64,000 nucleotides of DNA from the NCBI RefSeq assembly GCF_007290395.2, contig NZ_CP041656.2, positions 2,294,001-2,358,000 on the forward strand. The letters run 5' to 3'. A program made the position numbers and the translations under genes. Each line of letters starts with the position of its first letter. Position 1 is the stretch's first letter. The notes under the pieces are model-generated. The model had not been told where the DNA came from. It did not search any database and saw nothing but the letters and a program-made list of their open reading frames with translations. The stretch is from Bradyrhizobium cosmicum. Its GTDB lineage: Bacteria; Pseudomonadota; Alphaproteobacteria; Rhizobiales; Xanthobacteraceae. Positions 50,317-59,936 of this stretch are shown here, piece by piece.

Positions 50317-51606
50317 TCAGTCGTCCGTTTCGCCGGCCTCGTACAGCGCCTCGCGGCCGATCCGGTCGAGGCATAGCTCCGCCGTCCAGGGCAGCATCAG
50401 CGAGCCGCAGCGGCTGTCGCGATAGATGCGCTCGAGCGGCAGCGACCGAAGCATGGCCTGACCGCCACAAGTGCGGATCGCGAGCGCCGCCAACTCGTTG
50501 GCACCCTCCATCACCGAGTATTGCGCGGCATAGGCGCGCAGCACCTGCTCCTTGCTCGGACTGGCACAGGCTTCAGTGACAGCCTGGAACCAGATTGCCT
50601 TGATCTGCTCCAGCTTGATCTGCATCTGTGCGACCGCAATCTGCTTGGTCGGATACATCCGGCGCTTGACCGGCGGCATTCCCGGCACCTCGCCACGTAG
50701 ATAACGCACGGTGAAATCGTAGGCGGCTTGCGCAAGGCCCATATAGGTCGGCGACAGCGTCAGGAACATGTGCGGCCAACGCATCGCGGCCTGAAAATAG
50801 ACGCCGCGCGGCATCAGCGCAGAATCCTCCGGTACGAACACGTCCTTGAACAGAAGTGTCCGGGAGACCGTTCCGCGCATACCGAGCGGATCCCAGTCCC
50901 CGACGACAGAGACACCTTTCGATTTCGCCGAGATGGCGAGGTAGAGGGTGTTGCGGCGCGAGGCCTTCTCGCCTTCCTCGATCTCGGTGCAGAGCACGCC
51001 GTAATAGTCAGCATGGCCGGACAGCGATGCAAAGATCTTCTTCCCGTTGACGATCCAGCCGCCCGCGACCGGCTTTGCTTCCGTGCCGAAGGCAACGCCA
51101 CCTGCGGCGGCAGCGCCGCCCTCCGAAAAGGGTTGCGAATAGATCGCGCCGTCCTCGACGATGCGCTTGTAGTGGACGGCCCGCCGCCGCTCGTGCTCGG
51201 CGCGGGTCTCAGCGTCCATGTCGAGATCATCGGCGAGCGGGCCCGACCACAGTGTCGAACAGACATGCATGTTCCAGGTGAGCGCGGTCGCGCCGCAATA
51301 CCGGCCGATCTCGGCGGCCGCTAACGCGTAAGTCTGGTAGTCCGCGCCAAGGCCGCCATGTTTCTTGGGGACGGCAATTCCAAGCAGACCGACGCGATGC
51401 AGGTCGCGATAGTTCTCGCTCGGGAAGACCGCCTCGCGATCGTAGGTGGCTGCGCGACCCGCGAACACGCTCTGACCGATCTCTCGTGCGCGCGTGATGA
51501 TGCCGGCCTGCTCGTCATTCAAGCGGAATGCGACGGGATCGAAGATCGGTGCATCCAGCGCGACCTTGTCGGTCGTGCCGATAGTCTTGCTGACTTGCAT
51601 GGTCAT
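50317..51606 (-). CDS. Acyl-CoA dehydrogenase
   Basis: A 429-residue FAD enzyme. Marks: GLLGIAVPKKHGGLGADYQTYALAAAEIGR, YSQPFSEGGAAAAGGVAFGTEAKPVAGGWIVNGKKIFASLSGHADYYGVL, WDPLGMRGTVSRTLLFKDVFVP and, at the end, ANELAALAIRTCGGQAMLRSLPLERIYRDSRCG. The usual catalytic Glu position should be checked by alignment. It introduces a C=C bond into an acyl-CoA. It lies 12 bases downstream of the hydrolase gene and two bases upstream of the synthetase, in one operon. Confidence 0.88.
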   Translation of the reverse strand: MTMQVSKTIGTTDKVALDAPIFDPVAFRLNDEQAGIITRAREIGQSVFAGRAATYDREAVFPSENYRDLHRVGLLGIAVPKKHGGLGADYQTYALAAAEIGRYCGATALTWNMHVCSTLWSGPLADDLDMDAETRAEHERRRAVHYKRIVEDGAIYSQPFSEGGAAAAGGVAFGTEAKPVAGGWIVNGKKIFASLSGHADYYGVLCTEIEEGEKASRRNTLYLAISAKSKGVSVVGDWDPLGMRGTVSRTLLFKDVFVPEDSALMPRGVYFQAAMRWPHMFLTLSPTYMGLAQAAYDFTVRYLRGEVPGMPPVKRRMYPTKQIAVAQMQIKLEQIKAIWFQAVTEACASPSKEQVLRAYAAQYSVMEGANELAALAIRTCGGQAMLRSLPLERIYRDSRCGSLMLPWTAELCLDRIGREALYEAGETDD

Positions 51607-51618
51607 TGCGCAGTCACC

Positions 51619-52434
51619 TTACGCTTTGGTCGCGATGGAGTTCACGAATCGGCCGAGAGCCTCGTCAAAGGCATCGGGACGTTCGAGGTTGGCGAGATGG
51701 CCGACGCCAGCGAGCTCGACATATTCAGCCGAAGGAATGTAGGTCGCCGTCTTCGCCATCATCGGCGCAGGCGCATTGTTGTCCTTGGAGCCGGACAGAA
51801 GCAGCGTCGGCGCGGAAATGTCCTTGAGCGTGCTGCGCTGATCGAATCCGATCAAGGCGAGCATCATGGCGCGATAGCTCGCCTCCGGCACGGCTGCCAT
51901 GCACTCGCGCGCAAGCTCCATCCCCTTCGGATCGGGATTGTCACCGACGAGCTCCTTCACCAGGGAAGGGGCCAGCGACTGCATCGTCTCCCCGCGATCG
52001 AGCGGCCCGAGCCGTGCAGCGATGAACGATTTCTGCCAGTCGCCGTCGGCTTTGCCAAAGGCTGGGCTGGTCTGTGCCAGCACGACCGCCCGTGCAAGTC
52101 CCGGCGATTGCACCAGCCACTTCTGAACGATCATGCCGCCGATCGAATGGCCCACCAGAATAGGTTTCGCCGCGCCGATTTGCTCGATGAATTGCTGAAG
52201 GGCATCGGCCAGCGCAGCGATGCTCACGCGGGTGAGCGGTGCAGATCCGCCATAGCCCGGCATGTCCCATGCGATTGCGCGGAAGCGGTTACCGAATGTG
52301 GCAAGCTGCTGCCGCCAGGCCCGCGCTGCGCCGCCGATGCCATGCAGGAAAATCAGAGGTATCGCGCTCGGCTCGCCCGCAGCTTCATAGGCGAAGCGTC
52401 CGTCCTTTGTTATCATTGGCGCAGGCTGCGACAC
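51619..52434 (-). CDS. Alpha/beta hydrolase, first gene of the minus-strand operon
   Basis: A 271-residue enzyme. The oxyanion region is IFLHGIGGAARAWRQQL, the nucleophile elbow is VGHSIGGMIVQ (Ser at about 95), the acid is in LLLSGSKDNNAP and the His in ELAGVGHLANLERP. This resembles 3-oxoadipate enol-lactonase or ring-cleavage C-C hydrolases (the MhpC/PcaD type). It may open or hydrolyse a ring product of the pathway. It is divergent from the SDR gene; operator-like sites lie between. Confidence 0.85.
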   Translation of the reverse strand: MSQPAPMITKDGRFAYEAAGEPSAIPLIFLHGIGGAARAWRQQLATFGNRFRAIAWDMPGYGGSAPLTRVSIAALADALQQFIEQIGAAKPILVGHSIGGMIVQKWLVQSPGLARAVVLAQTSPAFGKADGDWQKSFIAARLGPLDRGETMQSLAPSLVKELVGDNPDPKGMELARECMAAVPEASYRAMMLALIGFDQRSTLKDISAPTLLLSGSKDNNAPAPMMAKTATYIPSAEYVELAGVGHLANLERPDAFDEALGRFVNSIATKA

Positions 52435-52493
52435 GCGACATCCTTTTGCTCGGCCCGGGGATGCTAACAGGCCTGCGGGCGATGGGAAGAGAT

Positions 52494-52591
52494 AATTTTA
52501 TACTTAAAGCAATTTTCAGGCCGGTCTTCCCCCGCTGTCTGTTTGCCGGGGTCGAGAGGACGCTTCGTTGCAAAAGCTTGAAGATTAAAAT
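52494..52591. promoter_or_regulatory. Two MarR-type operator-like sites between divergent operons
   Basis: TTTTATACTTAAAG at about 52497-52510 (followed by CAATTTT) and CTTGAAGATTAAAAT at 52577-52591. Both match the consensus YTTnAAGCnTnAAAR seen at 54322, 59841, 59910 and 60551. They lie where promoters for the hydrolase operon (minus) and the SDR operon (plus) are expected. Confidence 0.55.
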
Positions 52592-52634
52592 ATATCCGAA
52601 GCACAGACGCGCAGCCGCGTCGGGGAGTCAGCGC

Positions 52635-53396
52635 ATGTCCGGATTGCCGCATTCGCCGCACGCACTAGTGACTGGTGGGGGCCGCGGCATCGGTCGTGCG
52701 ATTGCAGGGGCTTTGGCTGGAGCTGGCGCCACGGTTACGGTGCTTGGGCGGAATGCCGCAACTCTCGAAGAGGCGGTCAATGCGGGCGCCGCGCACTTTG
52801 CAGCCGTCGCCGACGTCTCGGATGAAGCTGCGCTGAAGGCAGCGGTGGCCGAAGCGCATGCGCGAAAGCCGATCGATATCCTGGTCGCCAACGCCGGCAG
52901 TGCCGAATCCGCGCCGTTCTCAAAATCGGATAGCGCACTGTTTGCGCGCATGATGGACGTCAATTTCATGGGCGTGGTCCATGCCGTCCATGCTGTGTTG
53001 CCGGAGATGAAGGACCGCCCCTATGGTCGCATCGTCGCAGTCGCGTCGACCGCGGGCCTGAAGGGCTATGCCTATGTCAGCGCGTACAGCGCTGCAAAAC
53101 ACGCCGTGGTCGGTCTGGTGCGTTCGTTAGCCCTGGAAATGGCGGGGAGTAATGTGACCGTGAATGCGGTGTGTCCCGGCTTTACCGATACTGATCTTGT
53201 CGCCGGCAGCATCGAAAACATCATGAAGAAGACGGGACGAACCCGCGAGCAGGCAATCGCCGAACTGGCCAAGCACAATCCGCAGGGACGGCTGATCACG
53301 CCTCAGGAGGTTGCAGACGCGGTTCTTTGGTTGTGCGGCATGAGCGCTGGCGCGATCACCGGGCAGGCAATTGCCGTGGCCGGTGGTGAAATCTAG
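52635..53396 (+). CDS. Short-chain dehydrogenase/reductase
   Basis: The ATG at 52635 has GGGGAG upstream; the open frame from 52239 covers the opposite gene's start and is rejected. The 253-residue product has TGGGRGIGRAIAGAL (about 14-28), the NAG of ILVANAGSAES, the Ser in VAVASTAGLKG and YSAAKHAVVG, with NAVCPGFTDTDLV after. It should oxidise a 3-hydroxyacyl-CoA or a ring alcohol. The enoyl-CoA hydratase gene follows after 40 bases in the same operon. Confidence 0.9.
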   Translation: MSGLPHSPHALVTGGGRGIGRAIAGALAGAGATVTVLGRNAATLEEAVNAGAAHFAAVADVSDEAALKAAVAEAHARKPIDILVANAGSAESAPFSKSDSALFARMMDVNFMGVVHAVHAVLPEMKDRPYGRIVAVASTAGLKGYAYVSAYSAAKHAVVGLVRSLALEMAGSNVTVNAVCPGFTDTDLVAGSIENIMKKTGRTREQAIAELAKHNPQGRLITPQEVADAVLWLCGMSAGAITGQAIAVAGGEI

Positions 53397-53436
53397 CGTG
53401 TGCCGCAAGCAGAACTAGGAAGCTTAAGGAGATCGC

Positions 53437-54273
53437 ATGAGCAGACCAGCCAATCCCGTGACCTTGCCGCTGGCGGACTATTCGCCGCAGCACTTCCTGC
53501 TGGCCGTTGTCGATGGTGTTGCCACCGTGACGCTCAACCGTCCCGAGCGCAAGAATCCGCTGACTTTCGAGAGCTACCGGGAACTGACGGATTTCTTCCG
53601 CGCCTGCGCGTTCGACGACGCGGTCAAGACTCTCGTCATCACCGGTGCCGGCGGCAATTTCTCGTCCGGCGGCGATGTGTTCGAGATCATCGGCCCGCTC
53701 GTGAAGATGGATACTAAGGGGCTGACGGCGTTCACGCGGATGACCGGTGACCTCGTCAAGGCGATGCGGGCTTGCCCGCAGCCGATCGTCGCCGCGGTCG
53801 AGGGCATTTGCGCTGGCGCCGGCGCCATCATTGCCATGGCATCGGACATGCGCCTCGCGGCGAGCGGAGCCAAGGTGGCGTTCCTATTCAACAAGGTCGG
53901 TCTCGGCGGCTGCGACATGGGTGCCTGCGCGATCCTGCCGCGGATCATCGGACAGTCCCGCGCTTCCGAACTGCTCTACACCGGCCGGTTCATGACCGCG
54001 GAGGAGGGGGAGCGCTGGGGCTTCTTCAGCCGCATCGTCACGCCTGAGCAGGTGCTGCCGCAGGCGCAACTGCTGGCCAAACAGGTCGCGGACGGCCCGA
54101 CCTTCGGCAACACCATGACCAAGCGCATGCTGGCCATGGAATGGGCGATGTCGGTGGAAGAGGCGATCGAGGCGGAGGCCGTTGCACAAGCGCTGTGCAT
54201 GACGACGGCCGATTTCGAGCGCGCCTTCGAAGCTTTCGCCAACAAGGTCAAGCCGGTCTTCAGGGGCGACTGA
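53437..54273 (+). CDS. Enoyl-CoA hydratase/isomerase family protein
   Basis: A 278-residue crotonase-fold protein. [26 protein letters not shown], the first oxyanion [12 protein letters not shown] and the second one [20 protein letters not shown] are clear, followed by [21 protein letters not shown]. The catalytic Glu usual in the position after MxGxEL is not obvious: the segment reads [14 protein letters not shown], so the reaction may differ from plain hydration. AAGGAGATCGC precedes the ATG at 53437. Confidence 0.88.
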   Translation: MSRPANPVTLPLADYSPQHFLLAVVDGVATVTLNRPERKNPLTFESYRELTDFFRACAFDDAVKTLVITGAGGNFSSGGDVFEIIGPLVKMDTKGLTAFTRMTGDLVKAMRACPQPIVAAVEGICAGAGAIIAMASDMRLAASGAKVAFLFNKVGLGGCDMGACAILPRIIGQSRASELLYTGRFMTAEEGERWGFFSRIVTPEQVLPQAQLLAKQVADGPTFGNTMTKRMLAMEWAMSVEEAIEAEAVAQALCMTTADFERAFEAFANKVKPVFRGD

Positions 54274-54321
54274 GCCGGCGGGCCATTCCTGGGGGAGGCC
54301 GGTGACGGGGACTTGCGCGAG

Positions 54322-54343
54322 ATTATTTTAGGGTTAAAATAAT
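54322..54343. promoter_or_regulatory. Perfect palindromic operator-like site before the monooxygenase/reductase gene
   Basis: ATTATTTTA (54322-54330) and TAAAATAAT (54335-54343) form perfect nine-base arms around GGGT. The core TTTTAGGGTTAAAA fits the MarR-type consensus of this locus. It lies 28 bases before the ATG at 54371. Confidence 0.65.
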
Positions 54344-54370
54344 TTCGCCGGGTCAATTGGCGAGGCTCCC

Positions 54371-56722
54371 ATGAAAGTCGCGATTATCGGTGGTGGACCT
54401 GCGGGTCTCTACGCAGCGATCCTGCTCAAGAAGCAGCGCCCGAGCGCTGATATCACCGTATATGAGCGCAACCGTGCCGACGACACGTTCGGTTTCGGCG
54501 TCGTGTTCTCCGACGCGACGCTCGACAATTTCGAGAAACACGATCTTCCGAGCTATCGCCGCATCACCCAGGAGTTCGCGTACTGGGACGACATCGCCGT
54601 GCATTTCCGCGGCACCGTCCATCGGGTCGGTGGTAACGGTTTTTGTGGCTGCTCGCGGCAGAAGTTGCTCCTGATCCTCCAGGAGCGCGCGCGCGAGCTC
54701 GGCGTCGTCTTGCATTTCGAGGTGGATATCGAGGACGAATCCCGCTTCGCCGATGCCGATCTCGTTCTGATCGCAGACGGCATCAACAGCCGTTTTCGCG
54801 AGAAATATGTCGATCATTTCCAGCCCGAGGTCGATCTCCGCTCCAACAAGTTCGCCTGGATGGGCTCGACCAGGTCGCTCGATGCCTTCACTTTCATCTT
54901 CCAGGAGACAGAGTGGGGCCCGTTCATCGCCCACGCCTATCAGTACGAGGCCGGGCACTCGACCTGGATTTTCGAGACTGATCCGGAGACGTTCGAGCGC
55001 GCGGGGCTGACGGGGCTCAACGAGACCCAGTCCGCCGCACGCATGGCCGACATCTTCGGCTGGTTCCTCGACGGGCATAAGCTGCTCACCAACCGCTCGA
55101 TGTGGCGCAATTTCCCGATGATCCGCAGCAAGCGCTGGGTCAAGGACAACATGGTGCTGCTCGGCGATGCCAAGGCGAGCGCCCATTTCTCGATCGGTTC
55201 CGGCACCAAGCTGGCGATGGAAGATGCGATCGCGCTGGCTGAGGCGATGGAGAGAGAGCCCAGCATTCAGGCCGCGTTGGAGGTCTACGAGCACGGAAGG
55301 CGCGAGGAGGTCGAGAAGACGCAGCATGCCGCCGACGTCTCGCTGGTCTGGTTCGAGCACGTCGACCGCTTCTGGGAGTTTGATCCCGTTCAGTTCGCAT
55401 TCGGCGTGATGACGCGCTCGAAGGCGATCACCTACGACAATCTGAAACTCCGCGCTCCGGATTTCGTGGCGGAGGTCGAGAAGTCGTTTGCCAGGCAGGT
55501 TCGCAGCAATGGCTTCGACGTCAACACCGACAAGCCGGTGGTGCCGCTGTTCCAGCCGTTTCGCTTGCGTGAGATGGAGATCTCCAATCGCGCGGTGGTG
55601 TCGCCGATGTGCATGTATTCCGCGAAGGAGGGCGTGCCGACTGACTTCCATCTGGTCCATTACGGCTCGCGCGCGATCGGCGGCGCCGGCCTGATCTTCA
55701 CGGAAATGACCTGCGTCAGCCGCGACGCCCGGATCACGCCCGGTTGCGCCGGGCTGTGGAACGACGAGCAGGAGGCCGCGTGGCGCCGCGTCGTGGATTT
55801 CGTCCACGCCAACTCGGCTTCGAAGATTTGCCTGCAATTGGGGCATGCCGGCCGCAAGGGGGCGACCAAGCTGATGTGGGATGGTATCGACCGGCCCCTC
55901 GACGAGGGGGGCTGGGAGGTGTTCTCGGCGTCGCCGCTGCCCTATTTTCCTGACAGCCAGGTGCCGCGCGAGCTTGATCGGGCCGGCATGAACGCAGTGA
56001 GAGATTCGTTCGTCGCGGCAGCGGAGCGCGGCGAGCGCTGTGGATTCGATATGCTCGAACTTCACTGTGCCCACGGTTATCTGCTTGCGAGCTTCATCTC
56101 GCCGTTGACGAACACGCGCTCCGATGACTACGGCGGCTCGCTCGCCAACCGTCTGCGATTTCCGCTTGAGGTCTTCGAGGTGCTTCGCGCGGTGTGGCCG
56201 AAGCACAAGCCGATGTCGGTCCGTATTTCCGCGACCGATTGGGCGGACGGCGGCATCACCGGCGACGATGCTGTCGCGATCGCGCGCGCCTTTGCGGAGG
56301 CCGGTGTCGATCTCGTCGATGTCTCGACCGGCCAGACCGTCCGCGATGCACAGCCGATCTATGGGCGCATGTTCCAGACGCCGTTCTCCGACCAGGTCCG
56401 CAACGAGGCGCGCGTCGCCACCATGTGTGTCGGCAACATTACGACCGCGGATCAGGCTAATACCATTTTAGCCGCCGGTCGGGCGGACCTCGTTGCGCTC
56501 GGGCGGCCGCATCTTGTCGACCCTTTCTTCACCATGAAGGCGGCGGCCTGGTACGGAGCGGACGGAGCGTTCTGCCCGCCGCAATATCTGCCTGGAAAAG
56601 AGCAGATTTTCCGCAACAGCGTGCGCGACAGGCTGGATCTCGAGGAGCTGAGAATTAAGGCTAAGCCCAAGACGCGGGCCGAGCTCAAGGCGGAGGCGAC
56701 AAAGCCGCTTGCGGCGGAGTGA
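54371..56722 (+). CDS. abmA: 2-Aminobenzoyl-CoA monooxygenase/reductase-like fusion protein
   Basis: A 783-residue fusion. Residues of about 1-380 are a flavin monooxygenase: [58 protein letters not shown] and [18 protein letters not shown]. From about 390 to 760 an old-yellow-enzyme domain follows: [62 protein letters not shown] and [27 protein letters not shown]. This pairing is known for 2-aminobenzoyl-CoA monooxygenase/reductase, which hydroxylates and then reduces the ring of anthraniloyl-CoA; databases also label it salicylyl-CoA 5-hydroxylase. A CoA ligase of matching type is at 60616. Confidence 0.82.
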   Translation: MKVAIIGGGPAGLYAAILLKKQRPSADITVYERNRADDTFGFGVVFSDATLDNFEKHDLPSYRRITQEFAYWDDIAVHFRGTVHRVGGNGFCGCSRQKLLLILQERARELGVVLHFEVDIEDESRFADADLVLIADGINSRFREKYVDHFQPEVDLRSNKFAWMGSTRSLDAFTFIFQETEWGPFIAHAYQYEAGHSTWIFETDPETFERAGLTGLNETQSAARMADIFGWFLDGHKLLTNRSMWRNFPMIRSKRWVKDNMVLLGDAKASAHFSIGSGTKLAMEDAIALAEAMEREPSIQAALEVYEHGRREEVEKTQHAADVSLVWFEHVDRFWEFDPVQFAFGVMTRSKAITYDNLKLRAPDFVAEVEKSFARQVRSNGFDVNTDKPVVPLFQPFRLREMEISNRAVVSPMCMYSAKEGVPTDFHLVHYGSRAIGGAGLIFTEMTCVSRDARITPGCAGLWNDEQEAAWRRVVDFVHANSASKICLQLGHAGRKGATKLMWDGIDRPLDEGGWEVFSASPLPYFPDSQVPRELDRAGMNAVRDSFVAAAERGERCGFDMLELHCAHGYLLASFISPLTNTRSDDYGGSLANRLRFPLEVFEVLRAVWPKHKPMSVRISATDWADGGITGDDAVAIARAFAEAGVDLVDVSTGQTVRDAQPIYGRMFQTPFSDQVRNEARVATMCVGNITTADQANTILAAGRADLVALGRPHLVDPFFTMKAAAWYGADGAFCPPQYLPGKEQIFRNSVRDRLDLEELRIKAKPKTRAELKAEATKPLAAE

Positions 56723-56777
56723 CCGGCCGTGCGACGTTAACCCATTGCCTGGCGTGTTTTGAGTGGAGTTGAGGGCG

Positions 56778-58028
56778 ATGAAGGCGATTATCGTCGGTGG
56801 CGGTATCGGTGGTCTCACCACGGCGCTGATGCTGCGGGCTCGTGGCATCGGTTGTGAAATTTTCGAGCAATCGGACACCATTCGCGAACTTGGCGTGGGC
56901 ATCAACACGCTGCCCCATGCAATGCGCGAGCTTGCTAGCCTCGGCCTGCTTCAGAAGCTTGACGACGTCGCGGTCCGCACCGACCAGCTCTACTATCTCA
57001 ACCGCCATGGCCAGGAGGTCTGGCGCGAAGCTCGTGGAGTCGACGCCGGCCACGACGTGCCGCAATTCTCGATCCATCGCGGCAGGCTTCAGGGCGTCAT
57101 CCATCGGGCCGTCGAGGAGCGGCTCGGGCCGGAGGCAATTCACACCGGTTGTCGGCTCGGCGCCTTCACGCAGGACGAGGGCGGTGTCACCGCCTATTTC
57201 TTCGATCGTGCCGGCGCGCATGTCCACACCGCGCGCGGCGATATTTTGATCGGTGCTGACGGCATCCATTCGCGTGTCCGTGACACGCTGTTCCCCAATG
57301 AGGGGCCGCCGTGCTGGAACGGCCTGATGCTGTGGCGCGGTGCGCGCGACTGGCCGCTGTTCCTCACTGGCAAGTCGATGATCGTGGCCGGTGGCCTCAA
57401 CGCCAAGGTGGTGATCTATCCGATCGCGGAAGGATCCAGCCCCGCGAGCCGCCTCACCAACTGGGCGGTGCTGGTCAAGGTCGGTGAGGGCAATGCGCCG
57501 CCGCCGCGGAAAGAGGACTGGTCGCGGCCGGGCCGGCGGGAGGAGTTGATGCCGCATGTCGCGCGCTTTTCGGTGCCCTACATCGACGTGAAGAGTCTGA
57601 TCTCGGCGACGCCCGAATTCTACGAGTATCCGACCTGCGACCGGGATCCCTTGCCCTATTGGTCGTCCGGGCGCGTCACGCTGCTCGGCGATGCCGCGCA
57701 TCCCATGTATCCGGTCGGCTCGAACGGCGCCTCGCAGGCAATCCTCGATGCACGCTGCCTTGCCGATGCGTTGGTGCGTGCCGAGCACCCGCGCCAGGCA
57801 CTGATGGAATACGAGAAGAAACGCCTGCCGATGACCGCCGACATCGTTCGCTCCAATCGGCGCGGCGGCCCTGAGGGCGTCATCGACGCCGTCGAGCAGC
57901 TTGCGCCCGACGGCTTCGACAATGTCGACAACGTGCTGAGCTATTCCCAGCGTGAGGCGATCGTGCGCGGCTACGCGACCAAGGCCGGCTTCGCCGCCGT
58001 GCCGGGCCTCGCGGCAGTGCGCGCTTAA
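56778..58028 (+). CDS. FAD-dependent monooxygenase (salicylate hydroxylase-like)
   Basis: The ATG at 56778 (MKAIIVGGGIGGLTTALMLR) follows GTTGAGGGCG; an upstream start at 56763 would add MELRA. The 416-residue product has GGGIGGL (about 7-13), the DG motif DILIGADGIHSRVRDTLFP and the GD motif GRVTLLGDAAHPMYPVGSNGASQAI. It is a class A aromatic hydroxylase. It follows the fusion gene by 55 bases and may hydroxylate a related aromatic acid. Confidence 0.88.
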   Translation: MKAIIVGGGIGGLTTALMLRARGIGCEIFEQSDTIRELGVGINTLPHAMRELASLGLLQKLDDVAVRTDQLYYLNRHGQEVWREARGVDAGHDVPQFSIHRGRLQGVIHRAVEERLGPEAIHTGCRLGAFTQDEGGVTAYFFDRAGAHVHTARGDILIGADGIHSRVRDTLFPNEGPPCWNGLMLWRGARDWPLFLTGKSMIVAGGLNAKVVIYPIAEGSSPASRLTNWAVLVKVGEGNAPPPRKEDWSRPGRREELMPHVARFSVPYIDVKSLISATPEFYEYPTCDRDPLPYWSSGRVTLLGDAAHPMYPVGSNGASQAILDARCLADALVRAEHPRQALMEYEKKRLPMTADIVRSNRRGGPEGVIDAVEQLAPDGFDNVDNVLSYSQREAIVRGYATKAGFAAVPGLAAVRA

Positions 58029-58036
58029 ACCCGCTG

Positions 58037-58492
58037 CTAGCCGCCAGGAGGCGGCGGCAGGAAGTGGATGTTGAACTCGGCGGCCAGCGCCACCACGTCC
58101 TCCGGCTTCTGTTCCTTCATATTGTGAAGGCCCCAGAACAGGTCGAACAGCTTCTTGGTTGGCGACACCCAGAACAGCACTTTCGCGGTCTGCTCCGACT
58201 TGTTGAAGATGCCGTGCGGCACGCCCATGCCGAGGCGGATCAGATCGCCTGGGGTCGCCTGCGACTCGGAATTGCCAAGCATGAAATCGAGCTTGCCCTC
58301 CAGCATGTAGAGATATTCATCCTGATCGGGATGGATGTGCGGCGGCACGAACGTGCCCGGTGGCAAGGTGGCGTGCCAGGAGAAGCTGTGTTCGGTGTTG
58401 CTCTTCGGCACATAGGTCTGGCCGAGGATGTTCCAGGAAATGCCCTGGATACCCTCGTTGGCCCGCGTGATGCCGGTGATTTCACTTTTCAT
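58037..58492 (-). CDS. Cupin-domain protein (151 aa)
   Basis: A single cupin barrel. The first motif is PHIHPDQDEYLYMLEGKLDFML (two His, a Gln and a Glu as metal ligands) and the second is PGDLIRLGMGVPHGIFN with a His. It is probably a small metalloenzyme or a ligand-binding cupin for an aromatic product. It is convergent with the hydroxylase gene and lies 30 bases downstream of the solute-binding protein gene on its strand. Confidence 0.82.
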   Translation of the reverse strand: MKSEITGITRANEGIQGISWNILGQTYVPKSNTEHSFSWHATLPPGTFVPPHIHPDQDEYLYMLEGKLDFMLGNSESQATPGDLIRLGMGVPHGIFNKSEQTAKVLFWVSPTKKLFDLFWGLHNMKEQKPEDVVALAAEFNIHFLPPPPGG

Positions 58493-58522
58493 GCAGTTCT
58501 CCCTTTAACGCGACGCGCAGCC

Positions 58523-59698
58523 TCAGTTCGCCGCCTTGCAGTCCTTGGCGTAGCGGTCGCCGTAATTCTCAAACACTTTCTGAACGATCTCGGTCTGGAA
58601 CTTGCCGTCCGGACGTTTGGCGACCTTGGTCAGATAGAAATCCTGGATCGGATAACCGTTGGTGTTGAACTTGAAGGCGCCGCGCAGCGAGGTGAAGTCG
58701 GCTTTCTTCAAGGCGGCCGCGACCGCATCCTTGTTCGAGAGGTCGCCCTTCACGGCCTTGATGGCGCTGTCGATCAGCATTGCGGCGTCATAGGCCTGGA
58801 AGGCGTAGGTGCCGGGCACGACGTTATAGGCGGCCTCGTAGGCGGCAACGAATTTCTTGTTCTGGGGATTGTCGAGATTGGGCGCCCAGTTCGCGCCGCC
58901 GAACATGCCGACCGCGGCATCCTGCTGCGCCGGCAGCGTGGATTCATCCACCGTGAACGCCGAGAGCACCGGAATGCTGTCGGCAAGACCGGCCTGCTTG
59001 TACTGCTTGACCAGATTGACGCCCAGGCCGCCGGGCATGAACGTGAAGAGTGCATCGGGCTTCTGCGAGGAAATCTTGGAAAGCTCCGGCTGGAAGTCCA
59101 GCGTGTTCAGCGGCATGTAGGACTCTTCGACGATCTCGCCCTTGTAGTCGAGCTTGAAGCCGGCCACTGAATCCTTTCCGGCCTGATAGTTCGGCACCAT
59201 CAGATACATGCGCTTGTAACCGCGATCCTGCGCCACCTTGCCGAGGATCTCGTGCACCTGGTCGTTCTGATATGATGTCACATAGAAGAACGGGTTGCAG
59301 TCCTTGCCCGCAAAAGTCGACGGCCCGGCATTGGGGCTGATCAGGAAGGTCTTGGATTCCGTGACGGGCCGATGGATGGCCTGGAGAATGTTGGAAAAGA
59401 TCGGGCCGACCACGAAGTCGACCTTGTCGCGTTCGAGCAGCCCCTTGACCTTGGTCACAGCCGCGTCCGGCTTGAGCTCATCGTCGACGACGACGACCTC
59501 GACATCGCGGCCGCCCATCTTGCTGCCAAGGTCCTTCACGCCTAGCGCAAAGCCGTCGCGAACCTGCTGGCCAAGCGCGGCTGCAGGTCCCGACAGGGTC
59601 ACGATCACGCCCAGCTTGATCTTTTCCTGGGCAAGGGCAGGGCTGATCGCGGTGCCAAGCAACAAGGCCGCTGCGGTCAAGGTCAATTGCGTCTTCAT
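58523..59698 (-). CDS. ABC transporter substrate-binding protein (LivJ/Peripla_BP_6 type)
   Basis: A 391-residue precursor with signal peptide MKTQLTLTAAALLLGTAISP, cut after ALA. The mature protein has KIKLGVIVTLSGPAAALGQQVRDGFALGV, VVVDDELKPDAAVTKVKGLLERDKVDFVVGP, GKDCNPFFYVTSYQNDQ and YAFQAYDAAMLIDSAI, as in type I periplasmic binding proteins for amino acids and aromatic acids. No permease or ATPase adjoins it, so it must use a transporter encoded elsewhere. It is divergent from the marR gene, with two operator-like sites between. Confidence 0.88.
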   Translation of the reverse strand: MKTQLTLTAAALLLGTAISPALAQEKIKLGVIVTLSGPAAALGQQVRDGFALGVKDLGSKMGGRDVEVVVVDDELKPDAAVTKVKGLLERDKVDFVVGPIFSNILQAIHRPVTESKTFLISPNAGPSTFAGKDCNPFFYVTSYQNDQVHEILGKVAQDRGYKRMYLMVPNYQAGKDSVAGFKLDYKGEIVEESYMPLNTLDFQPELSKISSQKPDALFTFMPGGLGVNLVKQYKQAGLADSIPVLSAFTVDESTLPAQQDAAVGMFGGANWAPNLDNPQNKKFVAAYEAAYNVVPGTYAFQAYDAAMLIDSAIKAVKGDLSNKDAVAAALKKADFTSLRGAFKFNTNGYPIQDFYLTKVAKRPDGKFQTEIVQKVFENYGDRYAKDCKAAN

Positions 59699-59833
59699 GA
59701 TCCATCCCCCGTGACATCAGGGCTTGCGTCGCAAGCCGCGTGCTCCGATCCAAGCTTATGCCGATGATGGCTGCCGCGGCAAGCAAGGCCGCGACGTCGC
59801 GCCATCGCAGGCGACGTTCATGCAAGCGCCGCG

Positions 59834-59922
59834 CCAATTGCTTGAAGCTTAAAGAAATTGGCGTGCGGTCGATTGTTGCAGCTTTAGGCTTGCGGTCGCT
59901 GCGGATTTATTTGAAGCTCAAA
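59834..59922. promoter_or_regulatory. Two operator-like palindromes between the solute-binding and marR genes
   Basis: At 59834-59861 an extended palindrome has arms CCAATT and AATTGG around CTTGAAGCTTAAAG (59841-59854). At 59910-59922 is TTTGAAGCTCAAA. The second sits about 15 bases before the marR start, so autoregulation is likely. Confidence 0.65.
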
Positions 59923-59936
59923 ATGTTGGGGAATCC

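Noticed and set aside
54353..56206. Long open frame of 617 codons on the minus strand
   Set aside because: It mirrors the fused monooxygenase/reductase gene; its product is rich in Arg, His and Asp without fold motifs, as expected for a GC-rich antisense shadow.
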